From Solirubrobacterales bacterium (GTDB taxonomy: Bacteria > Actinomycetota > Thermoleophilia > Solirubrobacterales > Solirubrobacteraceae), in the NCBI GenBank assembly GCA_016215085.1, contig JACRMD010000169.1, forward strand, positions 1-14,114: a DNA stretch of 14,114 nt, read 5' to 3'. The translations under genes were made by a program, and so were the position numbers. The notes beneath the pieces are model-generated. The model did no database searches. It was not told where the DNA came from and saw nothing but the letters and a program-made list of their open reading frames with translations. Positions 6,758-13,067 of this stretch are shown here, piece by piece. Position 1 is the first letter of the stretch, and each line of letters opens with the position of its first letter.

Positions 6758-6973
6758 ATGCGTGAACGCCTGACCGCCGAGCTGGACGCCGCGACCGCCG
6801 AGCTGCGGGCGCACATGGCCTCGTGGGAGTACGCCTTCGCGATGGGCTCCAGCCACCACGGCGGCAGCGAGCACCCGACGCACTGGCTGACGCGCGACCG
6901 CACGGAGCGGTTGCGGGCCCGCTGCCGTGACCTGCGCGCGCAGCTCGCCGAGCTCGATCCCGGTACGCCGTGA
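6758..6973 (+). CDS. Small hypothetical protein, 71 residues
   Basis: A 71-residue soluble protein that I do not recognise. It starts with a charged, Ala/Leu-rich helix (MRERLTAELDAATAELRAHM), has a central aromatic and His-rich stretch (WEYAFAMGSSHHGGSEHPTHW, residues 23-43) and ends in a second Arg-rich helix (TERLRARCRDLRAQLAEL). Codon use is strongly biased to G or C in third positions, as in the neighbouring genes, and the ATG lies between two clear non-coding gaps, so I take it as real. His, Cys and Asp residues in the centre could bind metal, but this is speculation. No Shine-Dalgarno sequence is evident. It diverges from lemA and is 143 bases from fdhA, so it may be a single-gene unit. 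Confidence 0.6.
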   Translation: MRERLTAELDAATAELRAHMASWEYAFAMGSSHHGGSEHPTHWLTRDRTERLRARCRDLRAQLAELDPGTP

Positions 6974-7024
6974 TCCGGTCGTCGCCCGCCTGACGCGGGC
7001 GCTGGCGCCCCAGGACCACAGGCG

Positions 7025-7030
7025 TAGCCT
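7025..7030 (+). promoter_or_regulatory. Possible -10 hexamer upstream of fdhA
   Basis: TAGCCT matches TANNNT in the 143-base gap before fdhA. If used, the message would have a leader of roughly 80 bases, with an AG-rich stretch (7101-7115) close to the ATG at 7117 as ribosome binding site. No clear -35 was found. I see no riboswitch-like fold in the leader. Confidence 0.25.
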
Positions 7031-7116
7031 CAGGCTCGCAGGAGGCGCCGCGGCGCGCACCTCAGCACGCGCTTCGTGGGCGCCGAACGTCCACGACGTC
7101 AGAGAGGCGGCAGGAC

Positions 7117-8334
7117 ATGGCTGACAACCGCGGCGTGGCCTACATGGGGCCGGGCCAGGTGGAGGTGCAGGGCATCGACTACCCGACGTTCGAGCTGCAG
7201 GACGGCCCGGGGGTCAACCCGGCCAACGTCGGGCGCAAGCTCCCCCACGCGGCGATCCTCCGCGTGGTGTCGACGAACATCTGCGGGTCCGACCAGCACA
7301 TGGTCCGGGGCCGCACGACGGCGCCCAAGGGGCTCATCCTCGGCCACGAGATCACCGGCGAGGTGATCGAGGCCGGGCCGGGCGTGGAGTTCATCAAGGA
7401 GGGCGACCTCGTGTCGGTCCCCTTCAACATCGCGTGCGGCCGCTGCCGCATGTGCAAGGAGGGCCACACGGGCGTCTGCCTCAACGTCAACCCCGACCGG
7501 CCGGGCTCGGCGTACGGCTACGTCGACATGGGCGGCTGGGTCGGCGGCCAGGCCGAGTACGCGCTCGTGCCGTACGCGGACTGGAACCTCCTGAAGTTCC
7601 CCGACAAGGACCAGGCGATGGAGAAGATCCTCGACCTGACCATGTTGTCGGACATCTTCCCGACGGGCTACCACGGCGCCTACACCGCCGGCGTGACCTC
7701 GGGGTCGACGGTCTACGTCGCGGGCGCGGGCCCGGTGGGCCTGGCGGCCGCCTACTCGGCGCTGCTGCTCGGGGCGGCCGTCGTCATCGTCGGCGACCTC
7801 ATCCCGGAGCGCCTGGAGCAGGCGCGAAGCTTCGGGTGCGAGGCGATCGACATCAGCAAGGGCGACCCGAAGGACCAGATCGAGCAGATCCTCGGCGAGC
7901 CGGTCGTCGACGCGGCGGTCGACGCGGTCGGGTTCGAGGCGCGCGGCCACGGAGGCGACGCCGACCACGAGGCGCCGGCGACGGTGCTCAACTCGCTGAT
8001 GGACGTGACCCGGGCGGCCGGCCGGCTCGGCATCCCGGGCCTGTACGTCACCGAGGACCCCGGCGGCATCGACGACGCGGCCAAGCACGGGTCGCTCTCG
8101 CTGCGGCTCGGCCTCGGCTGGGCGAAGTCCCTGAGCTTCACCACGGGCCAGTGCCCGGTGATGCGCTACCACCGGCTGCTGATGCAGATGATCCTCAACG
8201 ACCGCGCGCAGATCGCGAAGGCGGTCAACGCGACGGTCATCGGGCTCGACGAGGCGCCACAGGGCTACAAGGACTTCGACTCCGGCGCGGCCAAGAAGTT
8301 CGTGCTCGACCCGCACGGCCTGGTTCGCAGCTGA
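7117..8334 (+). CDS. fdhA: Glutathione-independent formaldehyde dehydrogenase, zinc-dependent
   Basis: A 405-residue medium-chain zinc dehydrogenase that oxidises formaldehyde to formate with NAD without a thiol cofactor; close relatives act as formaldehyde dismutases. It matches my memory of Pseudomonas putida FdhA almost throughout, for example STNICGSDQHMVRGRTTA and AFGYVDMG-like YGYVDMGGW. Catalytic zinc ligands Cys56, His77 and Asp179 are each offset by exactly ten from the P. putida residues (46, 67, 169), owing to an insertion near residues 26-40. The structural zinc site is Cys107, Cys110, Cys113, Cys121. The NAD motif is GAGPVG (203-208). Role: formaldehyde detoxification or C1 oxidation in the cytosol. 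It appears to be alone in its transcription unit and ends at a strong hairpin. Dehydrogenase versus dismutase activity cannot be told from sequence. Confidence 0.93.
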   Translation: MADNRGVAYMGPGQVEVQGIDYPTFELQDGPGVNPANVGRKLPHAAILRVVSTNICGSDQHMVRGRTTAPKGLILGHEITGEVIEAGPGVEFIKEGDLVSVPFNIACGRCRMCKEGHTGVCLNVNPDRPGSAYGYVDMGGWVGGQAEYALVPYADWNLLKFPDKDQAMEKILDLTMLSDIFPTGYHGAYTAGVTSGSTVYVAGAGPVGLAAAYSALLLGAAVVIVGDLIPERLEQARSFGCEAIDISKGDPKDQIEQILGEPVVDAAVDAVGFEARGHGGDADHEAPATVLNSLMDVTRAAGRLGIPGLYVTEDPGGIDDAAKHGSLSLRLGLGWAKSLSFTTGQCPVMRYHRLLMQMILNDRAQIAKAVNATVIGLDEAPQGYKDFDSGAAKKFVLDPHGLVRS

Positions 8335-8349
8335 CGCGTGGTCCGGGGA

Positions 8350-8380
8350 CGTCGCGCCCGCCGCGAAGGCGGGCGCGGCG
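8350..8380. terminator. GC hairpin between convergent genes, likely bidirectional terminator
   Basis: Bases 8350-8362 pair with 8368-8380: thirteen base pairs, twelve Watson-Crick and one G-U, around a five-base loop GCGAA. It fills the 48-base gap between the fdhA stop and the stop of the convergent SpoIID gene. No T tract follows on either strand, so it is not a canonical intrinsic terminator; in high-GC actinobacteria such stems are frequent at gene ends. Confidence 0.7.
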
Positions 8381-8382
8381 CC

Positions 8383-9810
8383 TCAGCGCACGCGCACGGC
8401 GGGGCCCGCCACGTCGCCCCAGACGACGCGGTAGGTCCCGTGGGTGGGCACGTCGGCGACGTAGCGGCCGCCACGGCCCACGGTCGCCTCGCCCACGGTG
8501 CGCCAGCGGCGGCCGTCGCGGCGCTGCACGCGCAGCCGGGCGCCCGCCCTCGCGCGGTCGATCCTCCCGCGCAGCTCCATGCCCGGCCGGGCCGCGGCGG
8601 CGGCCGGCTCGACGCCGCCGGTGCCGTCGTCGGCCGGCTCCTGGTCGGCGGGCGGGTCCTGCTTCTTCTCGGCGTCCGAGGAGACGTACGTGAACGTCGC
8701 CCACGTGTCGTTGAGGCCGAGCCGCGCGCGCAGCTGCGGGCCGGTGACCTGCGTCACCCCGCCCGTGCCGACGACCTCGGCGCGCACGACGCGCGGCGAG
8801 ACGCCGCGCTGGGTCACCTTGATGCCGCGGAAGCTGCCGCGCACGAAGCCGCGCAGCTTCGCCTGCGCCTGGCGGGCGGTCAGCCGGATGGGGCCCCAGG
8901 TGTGCTTGGGCGACGCGTCGTCGAACGGGTCGTCGACGCCGCGCAGCCACAGCTTGGGCAGCGAGCCGATGAACGAGTTCTCGACGTTCTCGGTGTGACC
9001 GCCGGAGGTCGAGAAGAAGTAGGTGACGACCGGCGTGCCGCTCTGGGTGACGACCTCGCCGCTGGTGTCGCGCACCGCCGCGTCGGTCGACGGGAACTCG
9101 GCGGCGACGCCCTTGTACATCTGCGAGCGCACGTCGGCGTACTGGTCGAACGCCTGGCCGCCCGCCCGCGTCGTGATCGCGTAGGTGCGCGCGGCGACGG
9201 CCTGCGCGCGCAGCGCGTCGGCGGGCCAGCTCGCGGGGCTCTCGGCGGAGATCACGCCGCGGACGTAGTCCTCGAGCGCGAGCGCGTTGACCGCCATCAC
9301 GCCGCTGCCGCTGGGCCGGACCTCCAGCGCACCGCGGTAGCGCCCGCTCGTCACGCCGTTGGCCGCGCGGCCCTTGAGCACGAACGCGGCCCCGCGCGGG
9401 GGCGCGAGGCGCAGTGGCGCGTCGGCGGTCAGCAGCTTGCGACCGCGCGGCGACCACAGCGCCACGCGCCCGCCGGAGCGCGTCACGGAGTAGGTGCTCA
9501 CCGGGTTGAGCTTCTTCTGGCCGGCCGCCGCCATCCCGGTGACGACGGCGCGCCGGCCGCCCTGCAGCAGGACGCGCACGGTGGGCGCGGGCGACAGCGT
9601 CTTGAGCGCCGTGTCCTGGTAGTAGCGGGAGAGGATGTCGCGGTAGCCGAAGCCGTGCTGGGCGTAGCCGTAGGCGCCGTACTGGCTCATGCCGATGCCG
9701 TGGCCGTAGCCGCGGCCCTTGATGACCAGGCGGCTCGCGGCGTCGGCGGCGGGCGCGGCGGCGAGCGTCGCGAGCAGGACGGCGGTGATGGCGGGGGCGG
9801 ATCGGCGCAT
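8383..9810 (-). CDS. Secreted SpoIID/LytB-domain protein
   Basis: A 475-residue exported protein. Residues 1-24 are a signal peptide (ADA|A cleavage after 24). Directly after it is GRGYGHGIGMSQYGA (32-46), the Gly/His motif that in Bacillus SpoIID lies at the C-terminal end of the domain. The SpoIID core follows: LEDYVRGVISAESPASWP with Glu190, the counterpart of the catalytic Glu of SpoIID, then ALRAQAVAARTYA, and STSGGHTENVE further on. SpoIID enzymes are lytic transglycosylases acting on peptidoglycan stripped of stem peptides. After an acidic linker (about 376-410) comes a short all-beta C-terminal domain. The ATG at 9810 was chosen because the signal peptide starts there; the frame remains open upstream. 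It is divergent from the TPP-enzyme gene with 64 bases between. A spore link is not implied; such proteins occur widely in actinobacteria. Confidence 0.9.
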   Translation of the reverse strand: MRRSAPAITAVLLATLAAAPAADAASRLVIKGRGYGHGIGMSQYGAYGYAQHGFGYRDILSRYYQDTALKTLSPAPTVRVLLQGGRRAVVTGMAAAGQKKLNPVSTYSVTRSGGRVALWSPRGRKLLTADAPLRLAPPRGAAFVLKGRAANGVTSGRYRGALEVRPSGSGVMAVNALALEDYVRGVISAESPASWPADALRAQAVAARTYAITTRAGGQAFDQYADVRSQMYKGVAAEFPSTDAAVRDTSGEVVTQSGTPVVTYFFSTSGGHTENVENSFIGSLPKLWLRGVDDPFDDASPKHTWGPIRLTARQAQAKLRGFVRGSFRGIKVTQRGVSPRVVRAEVVGTGGVTQVTGPQLRARLGLNDTWATFTYVSSDAEKKQDPPADQEPADDGTGGVEPAAAAARPGMELRGRIDRARAGARLRVQRRDGRRWRTVGEATVGRGGRYVADVPTHGTYRVVWGDVAGPAVRVR

Positions 9811-9823
9811 CGCTTGAGAGCAA

Positions 9824-9845
9824 CACCTCGTGGCGGGAGGAGGTG
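9824..9845. promoter_or_regulatory. Inverted repeat in the divergent SpoIID / TPP-enzyme promoter region
   Basis: CACCTC (9824-9829) and GAGGTG (9840-9845) form a 6-base inverted repeat with a 10-base spacer, in the 64-base gap between divergent starts. The half-site spacing would suit a dimeric regulator. It is short, so chance cannot be excluded. Confidence 0.25.
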
Positions 9846-9857
9846 CGGTGTCGGGTT

Positions 9858-9863
9858 TAGGGT
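9858..9863 (+). promoter_or_regulatory. Possible -10 hexamer of the TPP-enzyme gene
   Basis: TAGGGT matches TANNNT and lies 11 bases before the ATG at 9875. Transcription would begin a few bases before the start codon. No clear -35 box was found at the usual spacing. Confidence 0.35.
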
Positions 9864-9874
9864 AGAGAGGCGGC

Positions 9875-11521
9875 ATGGGTTCGCGCAGAGCTTCCGACCT
9901 GTTCGTCGAGTGCCTCGAGGCGGAGGGCGTCAAGTACGTCTTCGGCATCCCGGGCGAGGAGACGCTGGACCTCAACCAGTCCCTGGCGAACTCCTCGGTC
10001 TCGTTCATCCCCGTTCGCCACGAGCAGGGCGGGGCCTACATGGCCGACATGTACGGCCGGCTGACGGGGCGGGCCGGTGTCTGCCTGGGGACGCTCGGGC
10101 CGGGCGCGATGAACCTCGTCACCGCGATCGGCGACGCGTTCCTGGACCGCGCGCCGCTCGTCGCGCTCACCGGGCAGGCCGACCTCGAGCGGATGCACAA
10201 GGAGAGCCACCAGTTCATCGACCTCGTCGAGCTCTTCCGCCCGATCACGAAGTGGAACGCGCGCGTGACCAGCCCGGAGATCATCCCCGAGGTCGTCCGC
10301 AAGGCCTTCAAGGTCGCGGAGTCCGAGAAGCCGGGGGCGACGCACCTCGAGCTGCCCGAGGACGTCATGGCCGAGCAGGTCGACGCGCAGCCGCTCCCAC
10401 GCCGGCGGCCCGTCAAGCCCGAGCCGAGCGCCCGCGAGCTGCTCAAGGCGGCCGACCTCATCCGCAACGCCATCAACCCGGTCGCGCTGGCCGGCAACGG
10501 CGTCGTGCGGGCCGGGGCGGCGCCCGCGCTGCGCGAGTTCACGCGCGCGACCGGCATCGCCGTGGCCGAGACCTTCATGGGCAAGGGCGTCGTCGACTAC
10601 GAGGACCCGCGCGCGCTGGGCACCGTCGGGCTGCAGGCCCACGACTACGCGATGGCCGGCTTCGACGACGCCGACGTGGTGATCGCCATCGGCTACGACC
10701 TCGTCGAGCACGCGCCCAAGCACTGGAACCCGCGCAAGGACAAGAAGATCGTCGTCCTGGACTCCGAGCCCGCGGAGATCGACGAGTTCTTCACGCCCGA
10801 GGTCGAGCTCGTCGGCGACATCTACCACGTGCTCACGCGGCTGGCCGAGGAGTGCCGCGACGTCCCGCACTCCGGCGGCTCGCAGCGGCTGCGCGACGTC
10901 GTGCTCGGGCGCTTCCAGGCCGCCCGCGACGACGCCCAGTTCCCGATGCAGCCGCCGCGGGTGCTGTGGGAGATCCGCGACGCGCTGCGCCCGGAGGACA
11001 TCCTCATCTCCGACGTGGGGCTCCACAAGCTGTGGATCGGCCGGATGTTCCCCGCCCATGAGCCCAACACGGTGATGATCGCCAACGGCCTGGCGGGCAT
11101 GGGCTTCGCGGTGCCGTGCGCGGTCGCGGCCAAGCTCGTGCACCCCGAGCGCCGGGTGGTGACGGTCAACGGCGACGGCGGGTTCCTCATGAACTGCCAG
11201 GAGCTCGAGACGGCGATGCGGCTCAAGACGCCGTTCGTGAACGTCATCTGGGAGAACCGCCAGTTCGGCTCGATCGTCTGGAAGCAGGACAAGAAGTTCG
11301 GCGAGCACTTCGGCACCGACTTCACGAACCCCGACTTCGTCAAGCTCGCCGAGTCCTTCGGCCTGCCGGCCTGGCGCTGCGAGGCGGTCGAGGACTTCGG
11401 CAAGCACCTGCGCCACGCGCTCACGCTCGACGTGCCGAGCCTCATCGTCGTGCCGATCGACTACTCGATCGACGTGGCGATCTCCGAGGAGCTCGGCGCG
11501 GAGACCGTCGCCAACACGTAG
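9875..11521 (+). CDS. Acetolactate-synthase-like TPP enzyme; candidate 2-oxoglutarate decarboxylase
   Basis: A 548-residue thiamine-diphosphate enzyme with the three domains of the acetolactate synthase family. Domain 1 has FGIPGEE and the cofactor-activating Glu50 in VRHEQGGAYMADMYGRLTG; the middle domain spans about 190-340; domain 3 has the TPP/Mg motif from GDGG (433-436) to Asn461. A default label would be acetolactate synthase large subunit. However, no regulatory small subunit gene lies nearby, and the next gene, 59 bases downstream, is a succinate-semialdehyde-type dehydrogenase. That order matches the cyanobacterial pair from Synechococcus PCC 7002 (A2770/A2771), where the ALS-like protein is a 2-oxoglutarate decarboxylase. 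The stretches AGVCLGTLGPGA and GYDLVEHAPKHWNP fit both AlsS and the cyanobacterial enzyme as I recall them. The family is certain; the substrate is inferred from context. Confidence 0.85.
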   Translation: MGSRRASDLFVECLEAEGVKYVFGIPGEETLDLNQSLANSSVSFIPVRHEQGGAYMADMYGRLTGRAGVCLGTLGPGAMNLVTAIGDAFLDRAPLVALTGQADLERMHKESHQFIDLVELFRPITKWNARVTSPEIIPEVVRKAFKVAESEKPGATHLELPEDVMAEQVDAQPLPRRRPVKPEPSARELLKAADLIRNAINPVALAGNGVVRAGAAPALREFTRATGIAVAETFMGKGVVDYEDPRALGTVGLQAHDYAMAGFDDADVVIAIGYDLVEHAPKHWNPRKDKKIVVLDSEPAEIDEFFTPEVELVGDIYHVLTRLAEECRDVPHSGGSQRLRDVVLGRFQAARDDAQFPMQPPRVLWEIRDALRPEDILISDVGLHKLWIGRMFPAHEPNTVMIANGLAGMGFAVPCAVAAKLVHPERRVVTVNGDGGFLMNCQELETAMRLKTPFVNVIWENRQFGSIVWKQDKKFGEHFGTDFTNPDFVKLAESFGLPAWRCEAVEDFGKHLRHALTLDVPSLIVVPIDYSIDVAISEELGAETVANT

Positions 11522-11546
11522 CGGCGCCGTGGGCCGACGGGCGCCG
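11522..11546 (+). terminator. Weak hairpin after the TPP-enzyme gene
   Basis: CGGCGCC (11522-11528) can pair with GGCGCCG (11540-11546) around an 11-base loop, immediately after the stop codon. There is no T tract. It could reduce read-through into the aldehyde dehydrogenase gene, which has its own possible promoter. Weak evidence. Confidence 0.25.
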
Positions 11547-11568
11547 GAATGGCGCACCGCAGGAGGGG

Positions 11569-11574
11569 TACGGT
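11569..11574 (+). promoter_or_regulatory. Possible leaderless promoter of the aldehyde dehydrogenase
   Basis: TACGGT matches TANNNT and is followed by six bases and the ATG at 11581, so it sits at -12 to -7. An AGGAGGGG stretch (11561-11568) overlaps the place of a ribosome binding site but is slightly far from the ATG, at 12 bases. Either the gene has its own leaderless message, or it is read from the upstream gene using this site, or both. Confidence 0.4.
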
Positions 11575-11580
11575 AGGGCC

Positions 11581-13065
11581 ATGGCTGCCACCGCTGAAGA
11601 CCGCGTCGTCGAGACCGTCCCCCACAAGCTCTACATCGCCGGCGAGTGGCGCGACGGCGGCGAGGGCGGGACGCTGCCCGTCGAGGACCCCGCCACGGGC
11701 GAGGTGCTCTGCGAGGTGGCCGACGCCACGAACGCCGACGCCAACGCCGCGCTGGGCGCCGCCCACGGCGCCTTCCAGACCTGGCGCAACGTCGCGCCGC
11801 GCGAGCGCGCCGACGTGCTGCGCCGCGCCTACGACCTGATGATGGAGCGCCAGGACGACCTGGCGCTGCTCATGACGCTCGAGATGGGCAAGCCGCTGTC
11901 CGAGTCGGCCGGCGAGATCGTCTACGCCGCCAACTTCTTCCGCTGGTACGCGGAGGAGGCGGTGCGCGTCAACGGGCGCTTCACGGTCAACGAGAACGGC
12001 AAGGGCCGCGTGCTCACGCTGCGCCAGCCGGTCGGGCCGTGCGTGTTCATCACGCCGTGGAACTTCCCGATGGCCATGGGCACGCGCAAGGTCGGCCCGG
12101 CGATCGCCGCCGGCTGCACCTGCGTCGTCAAGCCGGCCAAGCAGACGCCGCTGTCGATGCTCGCCATGGCGCAGATCCTCGAGGAGGCCGGCCTGCCCGG
12201 CGGCGTGGTCAACATCATCACGGCGAAGTCCTCGGGCTCCGTGATGGAGCCGCTGATCAAGGACCCGCGCACGCGCAAGCTGTCGTTCACCGGGTCCACC
12301 GAGGTCGGCAAGAAGCTCATCGCCCAGGGCGCCGACCAGGTGCTGCGCATGTCGATGGAGCTGGGCGGCAACGCGCCGTTCCTCGTCTTCGAGGACGCCG
12401 ACCTCGACCTCGCCGTCGAGGGCGCGCTGCTGGCCAAGATGCGCAACATCGGCGAGGCGTGCACGAGCGCCAACCGCTTCCACGTCCACGAGTCGGTCGC
12501 CGGCGACTTCGCCCAGCGGCTCGCCGCGCGCATGGGCGACCTGAAGATCGGCCGCGGGACCGACCCGGACAACAAGGTCGGGCCGCTCATCGACGACGAC
12601 CAGCGCGGCAAGGTCGCGGGCCTCGTCGAGGACGCGGTCAGCAAGGGCGCGACGGTCGCCGTCGGCGGCAACCGCGTCGACGGCCCGGGCTACTTCTACG
12701 AGCCGACCGTGCTCACCGACGTGCCCGACTCGGCCGACCTGCTCAAGGAGGAGATCTTCGGCCCGGTCGCGCCGATCAAGGGCTTCTCCTCCGAGGAGGA
12801 GGCGATCCGCTGGGCCAACGACACCGAGTACGGCCTGGTCGCCTACGCCTTCACCCAGGACATCTCGCGCGCCTTCCGCGTCATCGAGCAGCTCGAGACC
12901 GGCATGATCGGCTTCAACCAGGGCATGGTCTCCAACGCGGGCGCCCCGTTCGGCGGCGTCAAGCAGTCGGGCTTCGGCCGCGAGGGCGGGCCCGAGGGCC
13001 TCGAGGAGTACCTCGAGCACAAGTACGTGGCCATGAACCTGGGCTCGGAGCCCGTCACCCCGTAG
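11581..13065 (+). CDS. NAD(P)-dependent aldehyde dehydrogenase, succinate-semialdehyde type
   Basis: A 494-residue aldehyde dehydrogenase of normal length. Visible active-site residues: Asn161 in TPWNFP, the coenzyme-loop motif FTGSTEVGK (236-244), general base Glu260 in MELGGN, and nucleophile Cys294 in GEACTSANR. The C-terminal signature PFGGVKQSGFGREGG is typical of GabD-like succinate-semialdehyde dehydrogenases, which turn succinate semialdehyde into succinate. Lys176-region KPAKQTP is compatible with NADP or NAD use; the cofactor cannot be decided. It follows the TPP enzyme, which could supply its aldehyde. Together they would bypass 2-oxoglutarate dehydrogenase; alternatively it serves GABA breakdown or has broader aldehyde range. 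Its stop is only two bases from the stop of the convergent phosphoesterase gene, inside a GGCTAGCC palindrome, with no room for a terminator. Confidence 0.88.
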   Translation: MAATAEDRVVETVPHKLYIAGEWRDGGEGGTLPVEDPATGEVLCEVADATNADANAALGAAHGAFQTWRNVAPRERADVLRRAYDLMMERQDDLALLMTLEMGKPLSESAGEIVYAANFFRWYAEEAVRVNGRFTVNENGKGRVLTLRQPVGPCVFITPWNFPMAMGTRKVGPAIAAGCTCVVKPAKQTPLSMLAMAQILEEAGLPGGVVNIITAKSSGSVMEPLIKDPRTRKLSFTGSTEVGKKLIAQGADQVLRMSMELGGNAPFLVFEDADLDLAVEGALLAKMRNIGEACTSANRFHVHESVAGDFAQRLAARMGDLKIGRGTDPDNKVGPLIDDDQRGKVAGLVEDAVSKGATVAVGGNRVDGPGYFYEPTVLTDVPDSADLLKEEIFGPVAPIKGFSSEEEAIRWANDTEYGLVAYAFTQDISRAFRVIEQLETGMIGFNQGMVSNAGAPFGGVKQSGFGREGGPEGLEEYLEHKYVAMNLGSEPVTP

Positions 13066-13067
13066 GG

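Noticed and set aside
8338..11061. Long plus-strand frame across SpoIID and the TPP enzyme
   Set aside because: Shadow of two genes on opposite strands; low-complexity product without start signals.
9875..11521. Glyoxylate carboligase or oxalyl-CoA decarboxylase as identity of the TPP enzyme
   Set aside because: Glu50 is present, whereas glyoxylate carboligase has Val at that place, and no neighbouring genes for glyoxylate or oxalate use are seen.
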